The notes under the pieces were generated by a model. That model saw nothing but the letters and a program-made list of their open reading frames with translations. It had not been told where the DNA came from and made no database searches. A stretch of DNA of 64,000 bases from Phocoena phocoena (taxonomy: Eukaryota; Chordata; Mammalia; Artiodactyla; Phocoenidae), in assembly GCF_963924675.1 (NCBI RefSeq), contig NC_089234.1, positions 63,213,588-63,277,587 of the forward strand, given 5' to 3'. Below are positions 41,201-46,926 of the stretch, piece after piece (the first letter of the stretch is position 1; each line of letters opens with the position of its first letter). Position numbers and translations under genes: made by a program.

Positions 41201-44200
41201 AGATTGAGACAAAAGAGTCAGAATATCACAAATTCCCATGGACTGATACTTTCAAACTTTTTCCTACACATACATACACACACACAGGTAGTCTTTTGCC
41301 AAAATGGAATCACTCTATGTAATTCCAAACATGCCTTTTAGTCTTCCCTCTCCTCTTAGTATTGATAGTTTTGGTTAACAAGTATAAATCATTATTTCTA
41401 ATGGCTGCATATTGTTCTTCTGTATGGATGTACCAGTATTTATTTAACTATAGATCTCACTAATGTTTAATTTATTCTTTTTTTGAAACTAACAATGCTG
41501 TGACAAACATCCATGTTAACCTACCTTTGCATACCTGTCTCAATATTATTTTAGAATACTGATGTGAAATTTTTAAGTCTTTTTTTTTTTTTTTTTTACT
41601 AATTTATTTTTGGCTGCATTGGGTCTTCGTTGCTGTGCATGGGCTTTCTCTAGTTGCGGCAAGCGGGGTCTACTCTTTGTTGCGGTGCGTGGGCTTCTCA
41701 TTGTGGTGGCTTCTCTCGTTGTGGAGCACGGGCTCTAGGAGCACGGGCTTCAGTAGTTGCGGCTCGTGGGCTCAGTAGTTGTGGCTCACGGGCTCTAGAG
41801 CGCAGGCTCAGTAGTTGTGGTACACAGGCTTAGCTGCTCCGTGGCATGTGGGGTCTTCAAGGACCAGGGCTCAAACCCGTGTCCCCTGCATTGACAGGCG
41901 GATTCTTAATCACTGCAACACCAGGGAAGCCCTAAGTCAAAGTCTTGACTCAAGAGTTTTGATACCTACTGATCTCCAGAAAGTTCTATGAATTTATATT
42001 TCCACTAGCGATAATGCTAATGGGCAGTATCCATCTCCTCATAGTTTCTCCAACAATAAACGTAACCAATATCTTTAATAATCTCTGCCAATGTGATACA
42101 ATTTTTCTATCTCATTCTTTCAGTTTGCTTTATTAGTAGTGAGGTCAAATCTCTCATCATATATAGCAAATATTAAACGTAATAAAATGCTATAGAGTGG
42201 TAATGCCATTGGAATAAACAGATCAACTGAACAGTAGAGTTCAGAAACAGACTAGCATAAGCCCAATCTAATTAAAATACTACTGTTGTACCTCCCAGTC
42301 TAGTTCCAGTGCATTACTTTTCTTTTCATATTTTTATATTCACTTTTCTTTATTCTTTCAGATAAACATATTCATTTTGTCCAGTTCTAAGAAAAAAGAA
42401 AGCCTATTGTGATTTCAGCAGGAATTGCATCAGACCTATAAATGAACATCAGGAAAATGATATGTTTAATCTTGCCACCTAGGAACATGGTATATCATTC
42501 CTTTTACGATTATCAGTTCTATTACCCCAATACTCTTTTTGTAAATGCAATTTCTAAAAATAATATTTTAACAAGTTTTTGCTTATATATAGAATATTAC
42601 TGATATTATATATTTACCTTATATCCTCCTGTTTTATCAGACTGATAGTTCTAAGACTTTTACAGTTGATGACTTTAGGTGTTTTAGGTATATAAGGATC
42701 ACATATAAAAATGATGATTTTGGGGGCTTCCCTGGTGACGCAGTGGTTGAGAGTCCACCTGCCGATGCAGGGGACACGGGTTCGTGCCCCGGTCCGGGAA
42801 GATCCCACATGCCACAGAGCGGCTGGGCCCGTGAGCCATGGCCGCTGAGCCTGCGCATCTGGAGCCTGTGCTCCGCAACGGGAGAGGCCGCAACAGCGAG
42901 AGGCCCTCGTACCACAAAAAAAAAAAAAAAGATGATTTTTATTTTTAAAGATTGATATTCTTATTTGCTTTCTATACTGTTGCAACGGCCAGAAGATCTA
43001 ATCAAGGTTTTGTTCCTGGTTTTAGTAAAAATATCTCTAATAATTCACCCTTCAGAAAAGGCTGACTGTTCAAAATACTGTAATTCATTGAGCGTACGAT
43101 GTCACAAGTTTTAAGACACATTTTATGTATCAACAAGAAAACATTGCCAAGAAAATTATGACACAAAATCAATCAGCTGTAAGATGGATCCTGATTTCAG
43201 AGATATTAATATATTTAAGAACATGCATATTAAAATCAATAAAATACAGCAAATACTGGAGATCCTATATTACATTAAGGAAGGTTTCTAATTCAATTTT
43301 TGAGATATTGAAGTACTCTTTTTAATGTTCATTAAGATTTTAGGCAGCCAAATGGTTGAAGAAAATTTCAAATAACTGAGATTTTGTTTGAATTCAATAT
43401 CTTATGGATTTCATTAGATCATTCATCCACTCAACAAATATTTAGAATGGGCCTATTATGTGCCAGGGACTGAGATTACAAATAGTGAGCAAAAAGAGAT
43501 ATAGTTCCTGTTATATGTAGCTTTTCATTTAATTGGGCCATGATAACAGAATATAACCTATACAATTTCCTTTTTAATTCTGAGGTTTTTCTTTGAGACC
43601 TACTCACCATAAGATCAATTGTGGTAAATGTTCCCTGGATCACATATACTAGGAACTTGAACTACTGAATGTAAGGGTTTGTGAGCTTACTTAAGCAAAG
43701 TACCTGACACAAGAAGTTCATACAAGGGCTTCCCTGGTGGCACAGTGGTTAAGAATCCACCTGCCAATGCAGGGGACACGGGTTCGAGCTCTGGTCCAGG
43801 AAGATCCCACATGCTGCAGAGCAGCTAAGCCCGTAAGCCATAACTACTGGGCCTGCGCTCTAGAGGCCGTGAGCCACAACTACTGAGCCTGAGTGCCACA
43901 ACTACAGAGCCGGTGCTCCACAAGAGAAGCCACCGCATTGAGAAGCCCGTGCACCGTAGTGAAGCGTAGCCCCCACTTTCTGCAACTGGAGAAAGTCCGC
44001 GCATAGCAACAAACATCCAACGCAGCCAAAAAATAAATAAGTAAATAAATTAAATATACATAAATAACTTAAAAAAAAAGTTCATACATATTTGTATTCT
44101 GAACTGTTATGTTCCTGACCACAATGTCAGACTTATTTCTTAATAAACCAAGCACCATATAAATAGAAAACAAGTATTTTAAGAATTCAGAGGTAGGAGG

Positions 44201-45128
44201 AAGAGGTCAGTTCAGAACAAAATGATCCAAAGAAAGTTATATATAAGTATGAGGTGAGTCTTGAGATCGGTTTTGAAGAACAGGCAGGAATTCCCTGGGA
44301 AGCAAACGAATGACTATGGCAAGAACAGAAACGTAAGATTTTAGATACTTTGTTTCAAATTAAGAATGTACTCTGGTCATTCTTTACAATTTCCTTGAGA
44401 CCTTAAATTAAGAAGTAAATTACCTTGGATTTTTCTTAACAGAATGAACAGGATTTGGAATGGTGGAGAGTTGGAGGGTCTCGGGAAACCAACGCGTTGA
44501 CCACGACTACGCAAAGCAATTAAGTAATGCTGGTGGAGTGTGCGAAGAGGGTGGAGAGGGAGTTTGGAAGCCGCTTATCACAAAAGTGCGAACACGTGGG
44601 GACAAATCGTGTCTTATACGTTTGCCTTTGGTCTCGGCAAGAGTTGGGGCCCCTCGCCACCCACTGGCCTCCAGCCAACACCAGGGCCGGGCTCGCTCTC
44701 ACCTGAGCCTGGATGTAGAGTGAAACGCAGTCGTGCGACAGTCGGTACTTGCGCAGTAGCCTCAGGCATTTCACCAGATGCTCCTCCCCCGCCGACAGCT
44801 CCTCCGTGTCGATGTGGTTCACCCCGAGATGGAACTCAATAACCGCCCGCCTCACTGCCCCCTGGGCGACGGGCCCCTCGGCCTCCACCAATTCAGCCGG
44901 CAGTCCCAAGGCGTGGTCCCCTGCGCCCAAGCTGTCATCGGCCTGAGGTCGCTCATCCTCGTCTTCAGGCGCAGGGCCCAACAGAGCCTTGACCTCTTCC
45001 AGCAGCGCCCGGGCGCTGTATTTGGATTTGTACGGTTCCTTTTCCGGGTTTTTATGCAATTCTACCCGAGACAAGGCTAGCGCAGCCTGGAATTTCTCAC
45101 GAATCTCGGCCCACGGAGCATCCGCCAT
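7358..45128 (-). CDS. KIFBP: KIFBP, kinesin family binding protein (complete, 7 coding exons)
   Basis: The gene is a spliced minus-strand CDS made of exons 44703-45128, 37930-38028, 24693-24772, 24199-24382, 21570-21654, 12328-12443 and 7358-8233. All six introns are GT-AG and every phase joins. The sum is 1866 bp, giving 621 residues plus TAA, the length I recall for human KIFBP, and the sequence is near-identical to it over most of its length. The family is a helical TPR-like cytoplasmic protein (KBP_C domain in the C-terminal part). It binds kinesin motor domains (KIF1A/1B, KIF15, KIF18A and others), blocks their microtubule binding, and is needed for axon outgrowth and mitochondrial transport. 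Loss causes Goldberg-Shprintzen syndrome in people. The start was chosen because MADAPWAE matches the human N-terminus and has G at -3 and +4. Introns 1, 2 and 5 are large and full of SINE and L1 insertions, none of which touches an exon. Confidence 0.97.
8896..9194 (+). mobile_element. Non-autonomous DNA transposon (hAT-like MER element), copy 1
   Basis: The inverted ends read ctgcgttgttcaaaacagta and, at right, ttggacagcactgc. Internal tggctattgagcatctgaaa is the usual motif of this family. A second copy of the same family lies at 60028-60352. Within KIFBP intron 6. Confidence 0.6.
9768..9976 (-). mobile_element. CHR-1 type SINE (internally shortened)
   Basis: On the plus strand it starts with the AT tail and ttggctgcgttgggtcttcg and ends near ggcaggcggattcttaacca and gccagcagggaggtccc. 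The middle part of the long form is missing. Confidence 0.88.
9980..10560 (+). mobile_element. LINE-2 3' remnant, split by a SINE
   Basis: The L2-like text ctctgctctagcctcacagg and gctccttggaatgctatgcc is interrupted at 10113-10346 by a minus-strand CHR SINE. Confidence 0.6.
10113..10346 (-). mobile_element. CHR-type SINE (5' part shortened)
   Basis: Antisense tail ttgctgtgttgcgtcttcg leads to the tRNA-like end ccaccagggaaacccc. The A/B-box part between is contracted. The flanking duplication ccatagaattttt (10078-10090 and 10348-10360) marks the insertion. Confidence 0.88.
11262..11460 (+). mobile_element. MIR element
   Basis: MIR core order is visible: gaggacttggttatgtctca ggcactttt, then ttactattattaccccca and gaggaaattgaggcaaagg. 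Confidence 0.7.
11704..12018 (+). mobile_element. CHR-1 type SINE, long form
   Basis: Starts gggcttccctggtggtgcag, has B box ggttcgatccc, several ccacaactactgagcc units and ends cgcagccaaaaataaatt. The flanks aatttttgaga / aatctttgaga form a target-site duplication with one mismatch. Lies in KIFBP intron 6. Confidence 0.9.
12328..12443 (-). CDS. KIFBP: KIFBP coding exon 6
   Basis: The exon has 116 bp: two bases completing a Thr codon, then 38 codons from [10 protein letters not shown] to NAQLSMQ, ending in phase 0. The acceptor is attttag and the donor gtaata. It encodes the helix that carries [13 protein letters not shown]. The N-terminal few residues of the exon form a variable acidic linker. 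Confidence 0.95.
12689..14785 (-). mobile_element. Tigger1 DNA transposon, one end missing
   Basis: Starts with the Tigger1 terminal repeat caggcatacctcagagatat and follows the known element for about 2.1 kb to ccccaaaacaattt, where the far end with its second terminal repeat is lost. It lies in KIFBP intron 5. The transposase coding region is on the minus strand and broken. Confidence 0.88.
13946..14401 (-). pseudogene. Tigger transposase relic
   Basis: The longest surviving open segment is 151 codons. It includes a CENPB-type helix-turn-helix remnant ([14 protein letters not shown]) and the first DDE aspartate in [18 protein letters not shown]. Further fragments of the same protein at 13328-13516 and 12870-13133 are in other frames, so the transposase is dead. 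Confidence 0.85.
14930..15110 (-). mobile_element. LINE-1 3' UTR fragment
   Basis: Carries ttccattatggtttattaca, then the cccaaactcccaatcc tract, as in the other antisense L1 3' ends of the window. Confidence 0.75.
15832..16690 (+). mobile_element. DNA transposon remnant with A-box-deleted SINE inside
   Basis: The ends tatagctgattctcattgtt and aatgaggattgactgtat are inverted relatives, suggesting a Tigger/mariner-like MER element. It is split by the SINE at 16469-16651. Family assignment uncertain. Confidence 0.45.
16469..16651 (+). mobile_element. CHR-2 SINE lacking its A-box segment
   Basis: The text goes from gggcttccctggtg straight to cctgccgatgcagg, so about 20 bp with the pol III A box is missing, while the rest is full length. 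A 17-bp near-perfect duplication (aaatatggaatatacag / aaatatggaatctacag) flanks it. Confidence 0.9.
16850..18730 (-). mobile_element. LINE-1, long 3' portion, split by a SINE
   Basis: Antisense L1: 3' UTR at 16850-17410, then (after a SINE) ORF2 tail with [18 protein letters not shown] and further upstream ORF2 text to about 18730. ORF2 is interrupted. Lies in KIFBP intron 5. Confidence 0.85.
17415..17682 (-). mobile_element. tRNA-derived SINE in L1
   Basis: Antisense tail ttggctgcactgggtcttag through caccagggaagtccc. It has an internal tandem duplication of about 23 bp (two copies of cctgcattagaaggcagctt). Confidence 0.85.
18735..18945 (-). mobile_element. LINE-1 3' end fragment (second copy)
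   Basis: Repeats the antisense L1 3' UTR text (attggaatacagttgctttacaa shortened here to its start; then gctgtacagcaaagggaatc), directly abutting the preceding L1. Confidence 0.75.
18955..19638 (+). mobile_element. LINE-1 3' end with CHR-2 insertion
   Basis: Sense L1 tail from gatgaatggataaagaagat to the 3' UTR end at ataaaataaaatttta. It is interrupted by the SINE at 19140-19346. Confidence 0.85.
19140..19346 (+). mobile_element. CHR-2 type SINE
   Basis: Starts gggcttccctggtgtcacag and ends gtgtaccgc plus A-run. The short duplication gataca on both sides fits insertion into L1. Confidence 0.9.
19639..19762 (+). mobile_element. Short tRNA-derived SINE
   Basis: Begins agggacgtcctggcagtcca, has a B-box-like gggtttgatccctgg and an A-tail of about 17. 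It sits directly behind the L1 3' end. Confidence 0.85.
19840..20027 (+). mobile_element. MER2 (Tigger-family) remnant
   Basis: Ends with the MER2 terminal region: tttttggtatccatggtggc, ctggaaccaatctcccatgg, then ataccaagggatgactgta. A 21-bp tandem duplication (tgaatttgccatgtgctgcc twice) lies just before it at 19790-19831. Confidence 0.75.
20035..20245 (-). mobile_element. LINE-1 ORF2 fragment
   Basis: Antisense text tcttgaggaacctccaaaca and cttgttatttcttgtctttt matches the L1 ORF2 downstream region. Confidence 0.7.
20490..21168 (+). mobile_element. 5'-truncated LINE-1 with target-site duplication
   Basis: ORF2 tail ([18 protein letters not shown]) through the 3' UTR. A perfect 15-bp duplication, gagatgtgacaacta, lies at 20475-20489 and 21169-21183. 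In KIFBP intron 5, about 400 bp from exon 5. Confidence 0.9.
21570..21654 (-). CDS. KIFBP: KIFBP coding exon 5
   Basis: The exon has 85 bp (28 codons plus one base), running from [10 protein letters not shown] to IRTTED. The acceptor is cctcaacag and the donor gtaagt. The first codon is CAA (Gln 264) where I recall Leu in human. The splice frame is otherwise unchanged. Confidence 0.94.
22260..23230. other. Intron 4 of KIFBP, unassigned DNA
   Basis: AT-rich unique DNA. A short tandem duplication of cgctttacatttgt lies around 22270-22305. No gene or known repeat seen. Confidence 0.5.
23231..23271 (-). pseudogene. U2 snRNA-like 5' fragment
   Basis: Read on the minus strand from 23271, atcgcttctaggactttggt is followed by ctaagatcaagcgtgtaagt. 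This closely matches the first 35-40 nt of U2 snRNA, including a near-copy of the branch-site recognition block. The match fades beyond that, so this is a truncated retrocopy, not a working U2 gene. Confidence 0.5.
24043..24132 (+). repeat. Local direct duplication, copy A (KIFBP intron 4)
   Basis: Begins agtacactggcaaactgggc. The first 41 bases are identical to 25196-25236 and the rest is about 85-90% alike. Copies A and B flank exons 4 and 3. Confidence 0.85.
24199..24382 (-). CDS. KIFBP: KIFBP coding exon 4
   Basis: The exon has 184 bp, starts with the last base of the split Arg codon and continues [14 protein letters not shown] to SQFYINK in phase 0. It holds a clear TPR-like helical hairpin ([19 protein letters not shown]). 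The acceptor is ttcatag and the donor gtaagc. It lies only 310 bp from exon 3. Confidence 0.96.
24415..24580 (+). mobile_element. MIR remnant
   Basis: Contains gacagataaggaaactgagc and the following cttatctaggaagtggcaaa, the MIR 3' motif order. Lies in the 310-bp intron 3 of KIFBP and fills about half of it. Confidence 0.6.
24693..24772 (-). CDS. KIFBP: KIFBP coding exon 3
   Basis: The exon has 80 bp, runs from [10 protein letters not shown] to EQERSK, and leaves two bases of an Arg codon completed by exon 4. The acceptor is taattacag and the donor gtgagt. The first residue is Ile where human has Val. Confidence 0.95.
25196..25282 (+). repeat. Local direct duplication, copy B (KIFBP intron 2)
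   Basis: Second copy of the 24043-24132 segment, 1153 bp to the right in the same orientation. It is not a SINE, L1 or other family that I recognise. Confidence 0.85.
25449..25900 (+). mobile_element. CHR-1 SINE with a second SINE nested inside
   Basis: The outer copy starts at gggacttccctggtggtgca, is interrupted after ctgcctgcc at 25490, and resumes at ctgtctgccaacgcagggga. The inner SINE (25491-25664) has its own gggacttccccggtggtcca start and ends gcagccaaaaaaaaa. A MIR 3' remnant precedes it at 25380-25448. Confidence 0.85.
26102..26301 (+). mobile_element. tRNA-derived SINE
   Basis: Starts gggacttccctggtggtcca and has gatttgatctctggtcggtg as B-box region and an A-tail. Flanks catcacaacttg / caccacaacttg are the target duplication. 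Confidence 0.88.
26547..26754 (+). mobile_element. CHR-2 type SINE
   Basis: Full length, gggcttccctggtggcgcag to gcgtaccgc plus A-run, flanked by agtctcctc on both sides. Faces a minus-strand CHR-1 copy 80 bp away. Confidence 0.92.
26836..27144 (-). mobile_element. CHR-1 type SINE
   Basis: Antisense tail ttggctgcattgggtcttta through cacca and gggaagtccc. The flanking duplication ataccag is visible on both sides. Confidence 0.9.
27412..28335 (+). mobile_element. 5'-truncated LINE-1
   Basis: Begins in the ORF2 3' half (aatgggcaggagacctaaat) and runs through [20 protein letters not shown] and the TSTD region to the 3' UTR. Frame broken. Confidence 0.88.
28336..28450 (+). repeat. Polypurine (GGAA/GGGA)n tract
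   Basis: About 110 bp of almost pure purine on the plus strand (gagaaaggaaaggagggagg onward), grown from an L1 A-tail. In KIFBP intron 2, so the transcript reads it as polypyrimidine. Confidence 0.9.
28455..28630 (+). mobile_element. LINE-1 3' UTR fragment
   Basis: aaggacctactgtatagcac through ccagtataaaataaaaatta, followed directly by a SINE. Confidence 0.8.
28631..28788 (+). mobile_element. tRNA-derived SINE (short form)
   Basis: gggacttccctagtggtcca at the start, ggttcagtccctggtcaggg as B-box region and cagccaaataaataaataaa as the tail. Confidence 0.88.
28835..29177 (+). mobile_element. CHR-1 type SINE, long form
   Basis: Starts gggacttccctggtggcaca, carries the complete series of ccacaactactgagcc units, and ends aacgcaacc plus A-run. 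Confidence 0.9.
29510..29684 (+). mobile_element. MIR element
   Basis: gtggttaaaagtgtgtggtg, then agctttgccacttactggtg and catctgttccctcatctata, in MIR order. A CHR-2 SINE has inserted at its end. Confidence 0.75.
29685..29880 (+). mobile_element. CHR-2 type SINE
   Basis: gggcttccctggtggcgcag to gaggcccgcataca. The tail is an impure A/G run. Confidence 0.9.
30477..30676 (+). mobile_element. CHR-2 type SINE inside L1
   Basis: ggctttcctagtggcgcagt to cgcataccgc plus A-run. The 11-bp perfect duplication attaaaaatag on both sides is taken from the L1. Confidence 0.92.
30904..31125 (+). mobile_element. CHR-2 type SINE inside L1
   Basis: gggcttccctggtggcacag to gtgtacagc plus about 23 A, among the longest A-tails in the window. 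Flanks aagaag on both sides. Confidence 0.92.
31412..32275 (+). mobile_element. Younger 5'-truncated LINE-1 nested in L1
   Basis: Runs from atgatccagcaatccactcc to the 3' end tactccaataaaatt. The flanks aattctatat / aattctgtat join the two halves of the older L1. It carries a SINE at 31737-31940. Confidence 0.8.
31737..31940 (+). mobile_element. tRNA-derived SINE with internal tandem duplication
   Basis: The B-box-containing block of about 86 bp (ggtccagtggttaagactct to actaagatcctgca) occurs twice in a row, giving one 5' start and one A-rich tail. Confidence 0.88.
32690..33590 (+). mobile_element. Old LINE-1 3' end, split by a SINE
   Basis: The text ggtggttgccaggggctgag and, after the SINE, cacattgtacatcttaaatg is the 3' end of an old (L1MA/MB-like) element. 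Confidence 0.7.
33003..33350 (+). mobile_element. CHR-1 type SINE, long form
   Basis: gggacttcattggtggtcca to cgatgcagccaaaaataaat. Lies inside the old L1. Confidence 0.9.
33765..33970 (+). mobile_element. MIR element
   Basis: gtagcatggtagagtagaaa, then ttgtgtcacatagta and gcactcaataaatact, following the MIR order. Old L1 text lies at 34030-34230 (minus) and another MIR at 34230-34400. Confidence 0.7.
34680..36235 (-). mobile_element. LINE-2 remnant, long, split by a SINE
   Basis: Reads as reverse L2 3' region: gcaaaggccctgaattggga, gatgtggtctgatttacctt, aatttgggagtcatcagcac, ctactgataggtcaaataag. Interrupted by the CHR-1 copy at 34985-35262. It is one of the longest unique-looking stretches in KIFBP intron 2. 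Confidence 0.75.
34985..35262 (+). mobile_element. CHR-1 type SINE
   Basis: gggcttccctggtggtgcag to acacagccaaaaataaacaa. The 14-bp flanks atctaaaagaaatg / atctgaaagaaatg are the target duplication. Confidence 0.92.
36288..36650 (+). mobile_element. CHR-1 type SINE, long form
   Basis: gggacttccctggtggcgca to agcgccaaaaataaatatta. An internal unit, ccacaaccactgaagtctgt, is present in extra copies. Flanks aaagaagtgct on both sides. Old L1 (minus) follows at 36726-36850. Confidence 0.9.
37148..37335 (+). mobile_element. MER5A (hAT) element
   Basis: Near-complete: cagtggttctcaaagtgcag, then acccagacctactgaatcag, ctccaggtgattctgatgca and ttgagaaccagtg. Confidence 0.85.
37713..37900 (+). mobile_element. 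tRNA-derived SINE
   Basis: gggacttccctggtggtcca to ccagtgcagtcaaacaaata. A perfect 15-bp duplication, aaagattaaaattta, flanks it. It ends only about 30 bp from the donor of KIFBP exon 2. Confidence 0.93.
37930..38028 (-). CDS. KIFBP: KIFBP coding exon 2
   Basis: The exon has 99 bp and 33 codons (residues 143-175, [10 protein letters not shown] to YNQYMKE), in phase 0 at both ends. The acceptor is ttttccag and the donor is gtatgt. As far as I recall it is identical to human. It is separated from exon 3 by the 13.2-kb intron 2. Confidence 0.96.
38160..38705 (+). mobile_element. MLT1-type LTR (ERVL-MaLR), solo
   Basis: The text taatctcttccccttaagtc, gatttagtgacttgcttcta, then gagagaccttgagccagaag and ttgttgtttcaa follows the MLT1 LTR order. 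No internal retroviral coding sequence is present. In KIFBP intron 1. Confidence 0.75.
38945..39405 (+). mobile_element. Old DNA transposon (hAT-like MER) remnant
   Basis: Starts ttcttaacctgggcccaagg, has agagaattcagagtctatga, and ends ggcttcagtagattgcaaaa and gtttagaaaccct, an inverted-end pair. Confidence 0.6.
39406..40285. other. KIFBP intron 1, unassigned DNA
   Basis: No gene, RNA or clear repeat recognised. Confidence 0.5.
40290..40960 (+). mobile_element. Old LINE-1 ORF2 fragments
   Basis: The piece ctacagactgataaccttca encodes [20 protein letters not shown], an L1 ORF2 finger region. It is followed by a 3' end (aagtagttcatc-like and cctcaataaagcta). Broken. Confidence 0.65.
41245..42110 (-). 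mobile_element. Old LINE-1, split by a CHR-1 SINE
   Basis: Antisense L1M text aatggctgcatattgttctt and tgctgtgacaaacatccatg, continuing after the SINE with tccactagcgataatgctaa. Confidence 0.65.
41580..41932 (-). mobile_element. CHR-1 type SINE, long form
   Basis: Plus strand starts with about 19 T, then atttatttttggctgcattg, and ends aacaccagggaagccc. Confidence 0.92.
42724..42931 (+). mobile_element. CHR-2 type SINE
   Basis: gggcttccctggtgacgcag to ctcgtaccac plus A-run. Flanked by gatgatttt on both sides. Confidence 0.92.
43425..43565 (-). mobile_element. LINE-2 fragment
   Basis: Reverse L2 3' end: ccactcaacaaatatttaga, gcctattatgtgccagggac. Confidence 0.6.
43728..44080 (+). mobile_element. 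CHR-1 type SINE, long form
   Basis: gggcttccctggtggcacag to caacgcagccaaaaaataaa. Flanks aagttcataca on both sides. In KIFBP intron 1, about 620 bp from exon 1. Confidence 0.92.
44703..45128 (-). CDS. KIFBP: KIFBP coding exon 1
   Basis: This exon encodes residues 1-142, from [10 protein letters not shown] to SLYIQAQ, and ends in phase 0 at the donor gtgaga. It includes the acidic, low-complexity stretch around residues 51-90 (PAPEDEDER, then [12 protein letters not shown]), which differs most from human. The first TPR-like helices ([17 protein letters not shown]) follow. It is GC-rich and lies inside the CpG-rich promoter region. Confidence 0.96.
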
Positions 45129-45420
45129 AGCGTCCTCCACAGCCTCGGTTTCCTCAATGTTTGCAAACAGGACTCCCGCCTTCCTTCTGCTTTGCGACAC
45201 TTCACCTACGGCCCCCGACAGCCCTACGCCTGCGCACTGCGGAACGCTATCCAATGACGTCCGCCAGGGGCAAGGCAATATGCTTGGCAGTGACCAATGG
45301 GAAGGCGCAGCAGTCACCATAGCAACCGTTGTCATGGAAAGGAACCTGTCCTGGCGATAGTCCCACCTCCAGCCCCGCCCTCTGCGGTGGTGAGTCTCTC
45401 TCTTGTTGACCCGGTGAAGT
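45129..45420 (-). promoter_or_regulatory. KIFBP: KIFBP promoter / CpG-rich region
   Basis: The region upstream of the KIFBP ATG is GC- and CpG-rich and free of SINEs. Recognisable sites are a CCAAT box at 45251-45255 that overlaps a CRE core TGACGTC (45255-45261), a second CCAAT (45294-45298), an RFX X-box (45313-45326) and a GC box ccccgccc (45373-45380). No TATA box is apparent. The transcription start is not determined, but this is typical of a TATA-less housekeeping promoter. Confidence 0.75.
45313..45326 (+). promoter_or_regulatory. X-box (RFX binding motif)
   Basis: The sequence gtcaccatagcaac fits the RFX consensus GTNRCC-(0-3 nt)-RGYAAC with no mismatch, with a two-base spacer. It sits 185-198 bp upstream of the KIFBP ATG. 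A weaker X-box-like palindrome, gttgtcatggaaag, follows at 45328-45341. Confidence 0.6.
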
Positions 45421-45612
45421 TGTAGATGCTTAAAAATATCGATTGACTTCAGCAGATCACAAGGAAATATTGTTTACAAACATAGCTGGTTAAGTACTCT
45501 CGTTAATTGATATAAGCTGAAAGGCAGAAACCTTTTGACAGTATATAACCCAGCCCATCACTGGATAAAAATGTAACAAGGATCCGTGTATTGTTATTAA
45601 TGCATAGCTTCG

Positions 45613-45750
45613 GGACTTCCCTGGTGGTCCAGAGGAAAAGACTCCGCGCTCCCAAGGCAGGGAACACGGGTTTGATCCCTGGTCAGGGGACTAAGATCCC
45701 ACATCCCACATGCCGCATGCCACATGGCGCGGGCAAAAAAAAAAAAAAAA
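45613..45750 (+). mobile_element. tRNA-derived SINE (short form)
   Basis: gggacttccctggtggtcca, then gggtttgatccctggtcagg and A-run; flank catagc on both sides. First repeat upstream of the KIFBP promoter. Confidence 0.88.
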
Positions 45751-46014
45751 TACATAGCCTCTATGAATGTAAAAAGCACTGAGTGATCGAAAAGTATTTT
45801 CACTTCAACCCTGAAATACAGGTTGTAGGGATATGTACAACATCTCAAAGTAATACAAGAGTTAAGTGCCAGAGCTGTGACAAGACACTTCAAGCAAGGC
45901 TTTGTCCATTACATAACTTTCCAAAATTATCGTCAAATACGAGGGGCGGGGGCCAGGCCGGAGAAGGTTTGCTCTCAAGAGCTGGGTATATAAAATGCTT
46001 TGAGATACACAAAG

Positions 46015-46185
46015 GAGCACTGATTTTGGAGGCTCATAGACACAAAGTTTGAATCTCAGATCTGCTTCAAACTGATTAGCTTCTAATTTTCTAAGCTTCA
46101 GGTTTCTCAAGTAAAACATAAATGATAATATTACTTATCTCTACAGAATAATTATTAGGAATAAATGAAATTAAACATCTGTCCT
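46015..46185 (+). mobile_element. MIR remnant
   Basis: gaatctcagatctgcttcaa and aggtttctcaagtaaaacat, weak MIR order. The rest of 45760-46720 between the genes holds nothing I recognise. An L2 fragment (minus) follows at 46721-46860. Confidence 0.45.
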
Positions 46186-46926
46186 TTATAAATGTTAGTG
46201 CTCCTCAGGATTCTTTCCTAAATTCTGTCCCGGGGAGATCTTACCCACTTCCAAGACTTTCATTACATGGGCTGCTCACTTCCAAAACTTGGGTCTCCAG
46301 GCCAGATGGCACTCTGGAGCTCCAGAATGTAATATTCATCTCTCAACTGGAACAACTGCTCCTGAATGTCCCACTGACTCCTGTATATCAGTATGTTCAA
46401 ATTGGAACTAATCAGTTTCCTCTTCACATACCCCTTCCCTCCCACACCAAAATTTGCTCTTAAGTTCTGCATCTCAGTGAGTGACACCACCATACACCAA
46501 GCTGATGATTTCGTACACTCACTCTCCTTTCTTCTCTCATCCTTAAATGTAAAACCCAGTACTAGCCACCTCCAGTCCACCTTCTAAAAAGCTCTTACAT
46601 TGGTCTACTTTTCATCTCCAGTGACTTAGACCATCATCTTCTGAATTACTTTTAACAGGTACTCTTGCTGCCAGCGTGGCTTCCTATCAGAGCATTTCCC
46701 ACAACACTTCAAATGACTAATTCGTTCATTCAATAAATATTTAAAATGCCTGTTATTTGCCTGGCACTGTTCTAGGATCTGGAAATTCAGCAACTAAAAA
46801 ACTTTCTGCCCTAGTATAGGGAAAGACATTAAATAAACTATAATGTCAGATGGTTAAGTGTTATGGAAACAAAGGAGGAGATAAGGAACGTTAGCAGGTG
46901 AGGCAAGGTTGCTTTTTTAATTTTAT

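Noticed and set aside
44989..45360. A 123-codon plus-strand ORF over KIFBP exon 1 and promoter
   Set aside because: It is the antisense shadow of the GC-rich KIFBP exon 1 and has no recognisable protein features.
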